Notes: generated by a model not told the origin, from the sequence alone. 22,357 nucleotides of DNA from CAIPSZ01 sp038065015 (GCA_038065015.1 JBBTRU010000010.1:1-22357); one strand, 5' to 3'; shown: positions 1-6,894, counted from the stretch's first letter. Program-made: numbers and translations.

Positions 1-60
1 CGAGTACCTTGCCCACCTCCCCCCAGAATCCTCACCCTTGAAGGTTAACTAAACAAACAG

Positions 61-89
61 TTGACACAGCAACAAAAGCCGGTTATAGT
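61..89 (+). promoter_or_regulatory. Consensus promoter of the rpsO operon
   Basis: TTGACA at 61-66 and TATAGT at 84-89 are separated by exactly 17 nt, close to the housekeeping sigma consensus. Initiation would fall near position 96 and give a leader of about 125 nt before rpsO. That leader carries a palindromic repeat at 140-182. No other good promoter is visible before pnp, so this one probably serves rpsO, the NYN gene and pnp. Confidence 0.75.
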
Positions 90-139
90 ACCCGCGCTTC
101 ACAACTAACTGGTACGACGACTTGGTTTCAGCAGTCAGC

Positions 140-182
140 GCGAGATCCCTCGCCCCGCAAGTCAGCGGGGGCTCGGGATGAC
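140..182. repeat. Palindromic dispersed repeat in the rpsO leader
   Basis: The element starts GCGAGATCCCTC and ends TCGGGATGAC. Its core hairpin pairs CCCCGC (153-158) with GCGGGG (165-170). A second copy with the same ends and a different core lies at 20186-20226. It sits inside the predicted 5' leader of rpsO, so it would be transcribed as a hairpin upstream of the ribosome binding site GAAAGGA at 207-213. Confidence 0.65.
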
Positions 183-220
183 GCTGTTGCGTCACTCGGT
201 CGCCGCGAAAGGACCACACT

Positions 221-520
221 ATGCTCGACAAGAGCGCCAAGGATAGGATTATTAAGAAGTTTAAGACCCACGAAGGGGACACGGGCTCGCCCGAGGTCCA
301 AATTGCGATTTTGTCGAACGAGATCGAGCAGCTTACCGGCCACTTGAAAACCCACAAGAAAGACTTTAGTTCTCGACGTGGCTTGCTGAAAAAAGTCGGC
401 CAGCGCCGCCGCTTGCTGGTGTATCTCCAGCGTGAAGACAACACCCGGTTTGAAGAGCTGACGAAGAAGCTGAAGCTCAAAGCGCAAACCTACATCATTC
501 CAACCGCTCCGGCTGAATAA
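221..520 (+). CDS. rpsO: 30S ribosomal protein S15
   Basis: S15 is a primary binding protein of the 30S platform that contacts 16S rRNA helices and helps S6, S18 and S11 assemble. The 99-residue product is slightly longer than the usual 89, with a short C-terminal extension (about residues 88-99). The family signature is plain: THEGDTGSPEVQIA near the N-terminus and HKKDFSSRRGLLKKVGQRRR around residues 45-64, which is the rRNA-binding block. The start is set by GAAAGGA at 207-213, 7 nt upstream. The stop codon shares one base with the ATG of the next gene (TAATG), so translation of the two is probably coupled. S15 represses its own mRNA in other bacteria. The hairpin-bearing leader here could serve that purpose, but no specific S15 site is recognised. 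Confidence 0.97.
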   Translation: MLDKSAKDRIIKKFKTHEGDTGSPEVQIAILSNEIEQLTGHLKTHKKDFSSRRGLLKKVGQRRRLLVYLQREDNTRFEELTKKLKLKAQTYIIPTAPAE

Positions 521-1059
521 TGATCTCCACCGCCGACCAACGCATTGGTGTCTTCGTAGACCTCTCCAACCTCTACCATTCCGCGCGGCGCCTGCACGGC
601 GGCCGCCCGAACTTTGGGGCAATTTTGGAAAAAGGCGTGGGCAACCGCAAGCTCATCCGCGCGTTTGCGTACGGCATTAGCAACCAGACGCCGGAAGAAG
701 AAAAGTTTTTTGAAACGTTAACCAAGCAAGGCTTCGAACTTCGGATGAAAGAGCTGCAGGTGTTTGGCGACGGCACCAAGAAGGGCGACTGGGATGTCGG
801 CATTGCCATTGATGCCTTGCGCTATGCGAAAAAAGTCGACGTGGTTATTCTGGTAACCGGCGACGGCGACTTTGTTCCGCTGGTACGCGCCTTGCAGCAC
901 GAAGGCGTTCGCGTGGAGGGTATGGGCTATGGCCTGGCCGCCAGTGTGAAGCTGAAAGAAGCACTCGATCAATTCACCGACCTTTCCAATGATAAACGCT
1001 CGTTCCTGATTCCCAGCAAGCTGGCGCGCGAAGGCCGCTTGCGTATTCTCTCTCGTTAA
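520..1059 (+). CDS. NYN-domain (LabA/DUF88-like) PIN-fold putative ribonuclease
   Basis: The 179-residue protein has the NYN/LabA layout. An N-terminal strand ends in an acidic residue, VFVDLSNLYH, with Asp14. A middle block KGDWDVGIAIDA carries Asp90, Asp92 and Asp98. The strand VTGDGDF carries Asp115 and Asp117. These conserved acids form the metal-binding site of PIN-like nucleases, so RNA cleavage or binding is the expected role; the substrate is unknown. There is no signal peptide or membrane segment. The gene starts inside the rpsO stop codon and is followed, after a 113-nt gap, by pnp. This placement between a ribosomal protein gene and the exoribonuclease gene suggests a part in RNA turnover. 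That is inference; the domain assignment itself is firm. Confidence 0.85.
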   Translation: MISTADQRIGVFVDLSNLYHSARRLHGGRPNFGAILEKGVGNRKLIRAFAYGISNQTPEEEKFFETLTKQGFELRMKELQVFGDGTKKGDWDVGIAIDALRYAKKVDVVILVTGDGDFVPLVRALQHEGVRVEGMGYGLAASVKLKEALDQFTDLSNDKRSFLIPSKLAREGRLRILSR

Positions 1060-1172
1060 TTCTCTCTTCATAAGCCCAGGATGGTATTCGGAGTTTGAAG
1101 TCAAAGGTTCGTCCCCCGCGTGAATCTTCGACTGCAAACTGTGGATGCCCCGGGCATACAAGGACCCTAGGT

Positions 1173-3473
1173 ATGGCAGACCCCAAAACGTTTTCCGCCG
1201 AGATCGGCGGCAAGACCCTCACCATCCAGACCGGCAAGTACGCCGGCTTGGCCGATGCCGCGTGTACTGTCCAGTATGGCGACACCGTCATTCTGGCCAC
1301 GGTTGTGCTCTCCAGCAACGTGCGCGAGGGCATTGATTACTTCCCGTTGATGGTGGACTACGAGGAACGCCTCTACGCCGCCGGTAAAATTAAAGGTTCC
1401 CGCTTTATCAAGCGCGAAGGCCGCCCCACCGACGAAGCCATTCTCACCGGCCGCGTCATTGACCGCTCGGTACGGCCGCTGTTTGACGACCGGATGCGCA
1501 ACGACGTGCAGGTAAGCATCCTGGTACTTTCGGTTGACCAGGAGAACGACCCAGACATGCCGGCGCTCATCGGTGCCGCAACCGTACTGTCGATGTCCCA
1601 AATCCCATGGAACGGCCCTATTGCCGGCGTCCGCGTGGGCCAGATTAACGGCGAGTGGGTACTCAACCCCTCTTATGAAGCACGCGAGAAGTCTGACCTC
1701 GACCTGGTGCTGGCCGCGAGCAAAGACAAAGCCGTGATGATTGAAGCCGGCGCCAAGCAGGTGTCCGAAGACACTGTTGCCAGTGCCGTAGAATTCGGCA
1801 TGAAGCACAACCGCAAAGTCATTGAACTTATCGAGCAAGTAGTGGCCGCAGTTGGCAAAGAAAAAATCGTCATTGCCACGGCCGGTGATGACGAAGAACT
1901 GAAGAAAAAAATGCAAGCCAAGGTGGAAGCCTTTTTCGCTGCTGACAAAAAGCAAAGCATCTTTGCCGACCCAAGCAAACAGGCCCAGCACGCGGCAATT
2001 GAGAAACTCACTGTGGAGCTGGACGAGGCGCTGAAAGCAGACAACGAAGTGAACAAAGACGAACGTGCCCTCGGCGTGGGCATGCTCGAAGCCTTGATTG
2101 ACGAAGCGTCCATGGCCCTGGTGCTCGACACGGGCAAGCGCGTGGATGGCCGCGGTGTTGACGAAGTGCGCCCGCTCTCTGCAGCCGTCGGCTTGCTGCC
2201 CCGCACGCACGGTACGGGCTTGTTCCAACGCGGCGAAACCCAAGTCATGTCTATTATCACGCTCGGCTCACCGGGCGACGAGCAGACCCTGGACGGCATG
2301 GAAGAGAACGGCAAGAAGCGCTACATGCACCACTACAATTTCCCATCCTACTCGGTAGGTGAAGTGAAACCGAACCGCGGCCCCGGTCGTCGCGAAATTG
2401 GCCACGGTGCTCTGGCCGAAAAAGCCTTGGTGCCGGTGCTACCAGATAAGGAAACCTTCCCCTACACCATCCGCGTGGTCAGCGAAGTGCTCTCCAGCAA
2501 TGGGTCCACTTCCCAAGCCTCGGTGTGCGGCTCGTCCCTGGCGCTCATGGACGCGGGCGTGCCCATTAGCGCACCCGTCGCCGGCATTGCCATGGGCTTG
2601 ATTGTCGACCCGAAGGACGCGTCAAAATACAAAGTCATTACCGATATCCAGGGCATTGAAGACCACGCTGGCGGGATGGACTTTAAAGTTGCTGGCACCA
2701 AGCAAGGTATTACTGCAATCCAAGTCGACATCAAAGTTGATGGTCTAACCATGGACATGGTCAAAGAAGCGCTTACTGGCGCACGCAAAGCTCGGTTGCA
2801 AATCCTAGAGGTGATGGTGCAGGCCATTCCGGAACCGCGCAAGGAACTTTCCCAATACGCCCCGCGCATTACCAGCATCCGCATTAATCCGGAGCTTATC
2901 CGCGACGTTATTGGCAAGGGTGGCGAGACCATTAACAAGATTATTGACGAGTGCGGTGGCGCCGACGTGACCAAAATTGATATTGACGATGACGGCTTAA
3001 TCTTCATTACCTCCACCAACTCGGAAATGGCCAAAAAGGCCGAGGAGTGGATTAAGAATATTACCCGCGAAGTCGTGGTTGGTGAAATCTTTGAAGGCAC
3101 GGTCACGCAAATTATGAAAGACCGCAACAGCGGCGGCGAAATTGGCGCCATTGTGGAGTTCGCCCCGGGCAAAGACGGTATGGTACACATTTCCGAATTT
3201 GCCGAAGCGCGCATCCGCGCCGTCTCGGACATTGTCCAAGTTGGCCAGAAGCTGAAGGTCAAAGTGATGGACGTGGACAAAGAGCGCGGACGCATTAGCT
3301 TGTCCGTGAAGGCTCTCGGCGCAGAGAGCGGCCTGGTGATACCGGACTCTGCCTATGATACTGGCGGCCAAGGTGGCTTCAACGGCACGGGCGGTCGCGA
3401 CCATCGCGGCCCGCGCGGCTTCAATGGCCCTCGGGGCGGTGGCGATAGTGGCCACTTCCGCCGGAGGGAGTAA
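1173..3473 (+). CDS. pnp: Polyribonucleotide nucleotidyltransferase (PNPase)
   Basis: PNPase degrades RNA 3' to 5' by phosphorolysis and can add tails. The 766-residue protein has the full domain order: first RNase PH domain (about 8-150), all-alpha linker, second RNase PH domain from about residue 323 (VDGRGVDEVRPLS), catalytic acidic block around residue 500 (GGMDFKVAGTK), KH domain with the GxxG loop VIGKGGETINKI (about 578-590), and S1 domain (about 636-705). A Gly/Arg-rich tail of about 40 residues follows. The start chosen is ATG 1173, with AAGGA at 1160-1164 placed 8 nt upstream. A longer in-frame start at 1095 would add 26 residues that do not look like the family. A short inverted repeat (1145-1157) lies just before the ribosome binding site. 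The order rpsO-pnp is conserved in many bacteria; here the NYN gene is placed between them. Confidence 0.97.
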   Translation: MADPKTFSAEIGGKTLTIQTGKYAGLADAACTVQYGDTVILATVVLSSNVREGIDYFPLMVDYEERLYAAGKIKGSRFIKREGRPTDEAILTGRVIDRSVRPLFDDRMRNDVQVSILVLSVDQENDPDMPALIGAATVLSMSQIPWNGPIAGVRVGQINGEWVLNPSYEAREKSDLDLVLAASKDKAVMIEAGAKQVSEDTVASAVEFGMKHNRKVIELIEQVVAAVGKEKIVIATAGDDEELKKKMQAKVEAFFAADKKQSIFADPSKQAQHAAIEKLTVELDEALKADNEVNKDERALGVGMLEALIDEASMALVLDTGKRVDGRGVDEVRPLSAAVGLLPRTHGTGLFQRGETQVMSIITLGSPGDEQTLDGMEENGKKRYMHHYNFPSYSVGEVKPNRGPGRREIGHGALAEKALVPVLPDKETFPYTIRVVSEVLSSNGSTSQASVCGSSLALMDAGVPISAPVAGIAMGLIVDPKDASKYKVITDIQGIEDHAGGMDFKVAGTKQGITAIQVDIKVDGLTMDMVKEALTGARKARLQILEVMVQAIPEPRKELSQYAPRITSIRINPELIRDVIGKGGETINKIIDECGGADVTKIDIDDDGLIFITSTNSEMAKKAEEWIKNITREVVVGEIFEGTVTQIMKDRNSGGEIGAIVEFAPGKDGMVHISEFAEARIRAVSDIVQVGQKLKVKVMDVDKERGRISLSVKALGAESGLVIPDSAYDTGGQGGFNGTGGRDHRGPRGFNGPRGGGDSGHFRRRE

Positions 3474-3490
3474 TTACATAGAGAACGTAG

Positions 3491-3516
3491 GGGCGGAGCT
3501 TGTCTCCGCCCTTTTT
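3491..3516 (+). terminator. Intrinsic terminator after pnp
   Basis: GGGCGGAG (3491-3498) pairs perfectly with CTCCGCCC (3504-3511) around a 5-nt loop and is followed by TTTTT (3512-3516). It lies 17 nt after the pnp stop and closes the rpsO operon. The sequence also resembles a common intergenic repeat type, so it may have arrived as a mobile palindrome. Confidence 0.85.
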
Positions 3517-3633
3517 GGTTACCGAACAAAGCGCACGCTACCTGCCCGCTCGCCAATCTTGCGAGGCAGGCGTGGCCGCGCAATTATGTGCAAGCGTTCA
3601 ACACGCCTTTGTCATTTGACGACCCCCCCCCCT

Positions 3634-4239
3634 ATGAACTACGCTTCCCTTATCGCAGTTTCTTCTTTAATGCATAACTATATGGGACGAGAAGGCGAAG
3701 GAAATCCCGAAGACGTAAATCTCAAAGCACCTGTGGAAGAATCTGAATCGAATGAAGAGAAAATGGAAACGTTCAAAGAAGAAGCGCCTATTGACCGACC
3801 ACTACTTAAAGCATTTGTTGAGCGCTTTAGTGCATACCCAAACACTAGAACGATGGCGGAAATGTTTAGGCGTGTAAGCTTTGAAGTAGCTCTGCTAGAT
3901 GACAATGGTAAAGAACTCAAATATGATGCCAATTACCATAGTGTTTGTCGAGCACTGGAGCGTACAAAGGGTACTGAAGAAAACGATCAGGCGATCGACA
4001 TTCTCGAAAAAGCGATGAAAGGATGCACAAACGAATGGGAAGATATAATGAAAACCGAAGAGCCAAATCAAATTCCTTTCAAAAAAGTAAAAGAGAATAT
4101 TAGTGAGGATCTACAGTATGTACAGCAATTTATGGAAGCTGCAGGAGAGGGTTCGGACTTCGACAAGCAGCTGAATTCTTTCTACGACGTGCTGGAACCT
4201 TTGTACCAAAAAAGAGAGAGTCTAAAGGAAAATAAATAA
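3634..4239 (+). CDS. Unrecognised acidic cytoplasmic protein
   Basis: I do not recognise this family. From ATG 3634 the product is 201 residues. It is charged, rich in Glu and Lys, and mostly predicted helical, with no signal peptide, membrane segment or obvious catalytic motif. The start is uncertain because no Shine-Dalgarno sequence precedes ATG 3634, 3670 or 3682. The start at 3682 would remove a short apolar N-terminus and give MGREGEG. A run of ten C residues (3623-3632) sits directly before the first ATG. The gene is visibly AT-richer than pnp and the downstream genes and stands alone between two terminators. Acquisition from elsewhere or weak constraint would both fit. Coding status is supported by uninterrupted length, the absence of a competing frame and a terminator 14 nt after the stop. 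Confidence 0.65.
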   Translation: MNYASLIAVSSLMHNYMGREGEGNPEDVNLKAPVEESESNEEKMETFKEEAPIDRPLLKAFVERFSAYPNTRTMAEMFRRVSFEVALLDDNGKELKYDANYHSVCRALERTKGTEENDQAIDILEKAMKGCTNEWEDIMKTEEPNQIPFKKVKENISEDLQYVQQFMEAAGEGSDFDKQLNSFYDVLEPLYQKRESLKENK

Positions 4240-4252
4240 ACTACCTATTAGA

Positions 4253-4279
4253 GCCGCTCGAATTTCCCGGGCGGCTTTT
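4253..4279 (+). terminator. Intrinsic terminator
   Basis: GCCGCTCG (4253-4260) pairs with CGGGCGGC (4268-4275), with one G-U pair, and TTTT follows. It starts 14 nt after the stop of the unrecognised acidic protein. A sister copy with almost the same right arm is at 6162-6192. Confidence 0.8.
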
Positions 4280-4319
4280 GGGTTGTAAGGTTTGGCAATC
4301 TCTGGTGTAGTAATAGAAG

Positions 4320-4880
4320 ATGGATGAACAAACCGATGAACAACTCGCTGCCATTGCGCAGAAAGGCAACGTGCAAGCATTTGGCAAACTCGTACAACGA
4401 TACGAATCTGCAATGCAACGCTATGCCCGTCGCTTCTTGTTCAGCCTGACCGATGTTGATGACATGGTGCAAGATATATTCCTTAAAGCATTCCAGAATC
4501 TACAGAGCTTTGATACGCGTCGACGATTCTCACCTTGGCTATACCGAATCGCCCACAACCACTTCCTCAACGTCATTCGAAAGCGCAGCCATGAGCCATT
4601 GCCGTTCTTCGATCCTGATGCCTTGCTGCCTCATCCGGTAGCCCCAGATAATCCGGAGCGTGACCGGCAGGACGTCGAACTCCAACGCGCGATTGCTACG
4701 TGCTTGGATAAGCTCTCCCCAGTACTACGCGAAACTGTTGTACTCGCCCTCATCGAAGAACTCCCGCACGCTGACATCTCAGAAATTCTCCACATACCGA
4801 TTGGAACGGTTGATGTCCGCCTCTCACGCGCAAAAGTAAAACTCCGTCACCTTTGCCACCATCTCGCCGACCACCTATGA
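4320..4880 (+). CDS. ECF-family RNA polymerase sigma factor
   Basis: This is a 186-residue sigma-70 family protein of the extracytoplasmic-function type, directing RNA polymerase to a small regulon. Region 2 spans about residues 23-88. It includes the core-binding and -10 recognition helices around DVDDMVQDIFLKAFQNLQSF and the typical FSPWLYRIAHNHFLNVIRKR. Region 4 spans about 129-183, with a helix-turn-helix around ELPHADISEILHIPIGTVDV and RLSRAKVKLR. Regions 1.1 and 3 are absent, as expected for ECF factors. Its TGA stop overlaps the ATG of the next gene (ATGA, 4877-4880), the usual arrangement for a sigma factor and its membrane-bound antagonist. No Shine-Dalgarno sequence is visible; a weak TAGTAA at 4308-4313 lies 6 nt before the ATG. 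The signal and the target promoters are unknown. Confidence 0.93.
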   Translation: MDEQTDEQLAAIAQKGNVQAFGKLVQRYESAMQRYARRFLFSLTDVDDMVQDIFLKAFQNLQSFDTRRRFSPWLYRIAHNHFLNVIRKRSHEPLPFFDPDALLPHPVAPDNPERDRQDVELQRAIATCLDKLSPVLRETVVLALIEELPHADISEILHIPIGTVDVRLSRAKVKLRHLCHHLADHL

Positions 4881-5602
4881 ATCCTGCTGACCTCCGCAAA
4901 CATATCGAGGCTGCCATAAACACTGGACGCGTGCACATGCGGCCACGCTGGCACTTTGTCCTCCGCGCAATTGTCCGTATTGCTGCGGTAGTCCTCACGA
5001 GTCTCATTGCGCTGTACCTGGTGAGCTTCGTGCTCTTCACCTTGCGCGCGAGCGGCGTTGGGGTGCTTACGGGTTTTGGCTGGCGTGGCATGATTGCCTA
5101 CGTTACTTCGTTGCCCTGGCTTATCATCGTTGTTACCCTGAGCCTCTTGGTGCTTTTAGAAATTGGCATTCGTCGCTTCGGTATAGGGTACCGTCGCCCC
5201 ATTGCGTACACGCTCTTGGGCATGCTTATGGCTTTAGCAGTTAGCGGAGTGATGCTGACACAAACGAACTTGCATACGCGCTGGGATGCAGCCGCTGCTG
5301 ACCAACATCTACCAATATTCGGTGGACTCTACCGTGGTTTCGGACCCCGCTCACAACATGCCGCTACTGCAGGTACGATTATACGTATTCATCCAAATGC
5401 ATTTTCCCTCCAAGGTGATGACGGCACGCTATACACCGTTACCTACAACACGAATACTCGTCTACCACAGCCAGAGGCAATTGCTGTTGGAGAACATGTT
5501 ATTGTTGGCGGCGATGTAGAAGGGACTACAATAACCGCTTTTGGCATTCGACCCACACAAGGTAATTGGCAGCCCGGCCGAGGTTTTCGGCGCGGTCAAT
5601 AA
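4877..5602 (+). CDS. Three-helix membrane protein with DUF5666-like C-terminal domain, putative anti-sigma partner
   Basis: The 241-residue protein begins with a short basic cytoplasmic segment (1-27). Three membrane helices follow at about 28-56, 75-98 and 108-128, and then a soluble C-terminal part. Residues 162-225 form a compact beta-rich unit (GTIIRIHPNAFSLQGDDGTLY, then a VGEHVIVGGDVEG block) that resembles DUF5666 domains. The start chosen is ATG 4877, which overlaps the sigma factor stop. An in-frame ATG at 4853 would lie inside the sigma gene. The coupling, the membrane location and the short cytoplasmic N-terminus suggest it holds or releases the sigma factor in response to an envelope signal. 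There is no zinc-finger anti-sigma motif (HxxxCxxC), so the mechanism is inferred from position only. Confidence 0.75.
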   Translation: MNPADLRKHIEAAINTGRVHMRPRWHFVLRAIVRIAAVVLTSLIALYLVSFVLFTLRASGVGVLTGFGWRGMIAYVTSLPWLIIVVTLSLLVLLEIGIRRFGIGYRRPIAYTLLGMLMALAVSGVMLTQTNLHTRWDAAAADQHLPIFGGLYRGFGPRSQHAATAGTIIRIHPNAFSLQGDDGTLYTVTYNTNTRLPQPEAIAVGEHVIVGGDVEGTTITAFGIRPTQGNWQPGRGFRRGQ

Positions 5603-5659
5603 ATTACCTTCACATCCCTAGATCAACTCGGATGTAAGGTCTAGGTGGCTTTGTTTGTA

Positions 5660-5700
5660 GTACATAGTGCAGGGCGATTCAAAAACGCCCGCTAATGTAC
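5660..5700 (+). promoter_or_regulatory. Stem-loop directly in front of a perfect Shine-Dalgarno sequence
   Basis: GTACAT (5660-5665) pairs with ATGTAC (5695-5700). Inside it, GC (5669-5670) pairs with GC (5691-5692) and GGGCG (5672-5676) with CGCCC (5686-5690). The stem ends exactly where the ribosome binding site begins (GAAGGAGGTG, 5701-5710), leaving that site exposed. It may protect the 5' end of the mRNA or present the site for very efficient initiation. Confidence 0.5.
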
Positions 5701-5716
5701 GAAGGAGGTGAGGTAT

Positions 5717-6139
5717 ATGAAAAAATCTTACATCATAACAGCGGCCATCGTGGGCCTTGGGCTCGTAAGCGCTGGCACGGTGCTGGCTGCTGGCCCGCTG
5801 AACGGCATCGGCCGACAGACGACGCTCGACGCGAAAGCCAAGGTCATGAACATGACTGCCACCCAGCTCGAAACCGAACTCCAGGCTGGCAAGAGCATCG
5901 CCGATGTAGCGGCGAGCAAGAACGTAACGCTGGATCAACTCAAAGCAGCGACGCTCGATGCGCAAAAAACCAGGCTGGATGCCATGGTACAATCCAAAAC
6001 GATTACCCAGGCTCAAGCTGATGAGCGCGTTGCACAAATGAAAGACCGACAAGCCGATTGTGACGGCACTGGTACAAATCGTCAAACCGGAAATCGTGGA
6101 GCAGGTGGCGGTATGGGCTTGCGATTACACACTCAATAG
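5717..6139 (+). CDS. Secreted DUF2680-like protein
   Basis: The 140-residue product starts with a clear Sec signal peptide. It has a basic MKKS, a hydrophobic core at about 5-22, and a cleavage site near TVLA/AG at residues 24-25. The mature part has the helical repeat-like sequence LDAKAKVMNMTATQLETELQ, then AGKSIADVAASKNV and ITQAQADERVAQMKD (about 38-110). This matches the DUF2680 pattern of predicted helical secreted proteins. The C-terminal 30 residues are Gly/Arg-rich and low complexity. ATG 5717 is preferred over an in-frame GTG at 5708 because AGGAGG (5703-5708) is then 8 nt upstream. It lies 114 nt after the DUF5666-like gene. It may be in the same operon or be a target of the adjacent sigma factor; no shared promoter motif could be confirmed. 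Confidence 0.8.
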   Translation: MKKSYIITAAIVGLGLVSAGTVLAAGPLNGIGRQTTLDAKAKVMNMTATQLETELQAGKSIADVAASKNVTLDQLKAATLDAQKTRLDAMVQSKTITQAQADERVAQMKDRQADCDGTGTNRQTGNRGAGGGMGLRLHTQ

Positions 6140-6161
6140 ACTGATCAAGATAATAAATGAA

Positions 6162-6192
6162 GCCGTTCGGGATTCCCGGGCGGCTTTTGTTT
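6162..6192 (+). terminator. Intrinsic terminator after the DUF2680-like gene
   Basis: A 10-bp stem pairs GCCGTTCGGG (6162-6171) with CCCGGGCGGC (6175-6184), including two G-U pairs, around an ATT loop. TTTTGTTTT follows. The right arm and tail are nearly the same as in the terminator at 4253-4279, so both look like copies of one terminator type. It runs directly into the palindromic repeat at 6191. Confidence 0.85.
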
Positions 6193-6295
6193 TGTCATTG
6201 CGAGGAACCCCGAGTGCGTCGAGGGGTGACGAAGCAATCTCCCAGCTTGCGGTGAGGCCGTGCAAGATTGCTTCGCTAACGCTCGCAATGACAAA
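6191..6295. repeat. 105-bp imperfect palindrome of the GTCATTGCGAG type
   Basis: The left end TTTGTCATTGCGAG (6191-6204) is the exact reverse complement of the right end CTCGCAATGACAAA (6282-6295). An inner pair GAAGCAATCT (6231-6240) and AGATTGCTTC (6265-6274) is also perfect. The element is non-coding, follows a terminator and belongs to the interspersed GTCATTGCGAG repeats seen between genes in many bacteria. No transposase is present in the window. Confidence 0.85.
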
Positions 6296-6306
6296 GGGGG
6301 AAACTC

Positions 6307-6334
6307 TTGCGCCTGCAGCTCCATGCCGTACAAT
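6307..6334 (+). promoter_or_regulatory. Putative promoter of the AdoMetDC-like gene
   Basis: TTGCGC (6307-6312) and TACAAT (6329-6334) are 16 nt apart. The -10 box is good and the -35 box only half-conserved. Initiation near 6341 would give a leader of about 27 nt without a clear Shine-Dalgarno sequence before ATG 6368. Confidence 0.45.
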
Positions 6335-6367
6335 AAAAGGTGCTCATTTTTTAACCAGATAAAAGAA

Positions 6368-6760
6368 ATGGAAAGTGTCGCCGACCTAAAAGCAAGGTAC
6401 GAGAGCACCGACGCCTGGGGCCTCGCCACGCAGCTCGACCTGCACACCTGCAACCCCGCCACCCTCCGGGATGGTGAGAAAATCAAACAATTCGTCCGCG
6501 AACTCTGCGACCTCATTGGCATGAAGCGCTTCGGCGAGACCGTCGTTGTTGACTTTGGTGAGGATCCGCGGGTCTCGGGCTTCTCCATGACCCAGCTCAT
6601 TGAGACATCCCTTATCTCCGGCCACTTCGCCAACCAGAGCAACAACATCTACCTGGATGTCTTCAGCTGCAAGTTCTACGATCCTAACGTGGTGGCAGAC
6701 TTCGCCAAGACATTCTTCGAGGCCCAGGACTTCAACGTTGCCTGGGTGCTTCGCAAGTAG
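6368..6760 (+). CDS. S-adenosylmethionine decarboxylase-like pyruvoyl enzyme
   Basis: The 130-residue protein has the single-domain layout of prokaryotic AdoMet decarboxylase (SpeD/SpeH), a self-cleaving proenzyme whose internal Ser becomes the pyruvoyl cofactor. The N-terminal LDLHTCNP block matches the family's first strand. Ser81, His86 and Cys101 in ETSLISGHF and LDVFSCK have the same spacing (5 and 20) as the Ser63, His68 and Cys83 that I recall from the Thermotoga enzyme. The usual family text is ESHxSIH; here the residue just before the cleavage Ser is Thr80, with Glu79 one further back. That leaves activity and substrate open. The product would be decarboxylated AdoMet for spermidine synthesis, or another amine, since some SpeD relatives decarboxylate ornithine or arginine. 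No polyamine synthase gene is nearby. ATG 6368 is the first start that excludes repeat-derived sequence. Confidence 0.78.
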   Translation: MESVADLKARYESTDAWGLATQLDLHTCNPATLRDGEKIKQFVRELCDLIGMKRFGETVVVDFGEDPRVSGFSMTQLIETSLISGHFANQSNNIYLDVFSCKFYDPNVVADFAKTFFEAQDFNVAWVLRK

Positions 6761-6785
6761 GTAGTTTTCCACAGTCTCCTTTCTC

Positions 6786-6872
6786 TGTCATTCTGAGTGA
6801 GGCCTACTGGCCGAACGAAGAATCTCCCATTAATTTTTTCTGGGAGATCCTTCGCTGTTGCTCAGGATGACA
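6786..6872. repeat. 87-bp palindrome of the TGTCATTCTGAG type
   Basis: The left end TGTCATTCTGAG and the right end CTCAGGATGACA pair with one mismatch. Inner segments CGAAGAATCTCCCA and TGGGAGATCCTTCG also pair well around a T-rich loop. It is a relative of the 6191-6295 element but with different end sequence. It sits between the AdoMetDC-like gene and the next promoter and may also terminate transcription. Confidence 0.8.
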
Positions 6873-6879
6873 ATGAACA

Positions 6880-6888
6880 TGCTATCCT
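6880..6888 (+). promoter_or_regulatory. Extended -10 promoter predicting a leaderless mRNA
   Basis: TG at 6880-6881, one spacer base and TATCCT at 6883-6888 form an extended -10 element. Exactly 6 nt separate it from ATG 6895, so RNA would start at or next to the initiation codon. No Shine-Dalgarno sequence is present. Confidence 0.6.
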
Positions 6889-6894
6889 TTTGTC

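Noticed and set aside
1095..1172. 26-residue N-terminal extension of PNPase
   Set aside because: It lacks a ribosome binding site, while AAGGA stands 8 nt before ATG 1173, where the family sequence begins.
1167..2243. 358-codon open frame on the minus strand inside pnp
   Set aside because: It is antisense to a certain gene, has no ribosome binding site or family similarity and results from the GC-rich codon bias of pnp.
6060..6362. 100-codon frame over the end of the DUF2680-like gene
   Set aside because: Most of it is a terminator and a palindromic repeat; no start signal.
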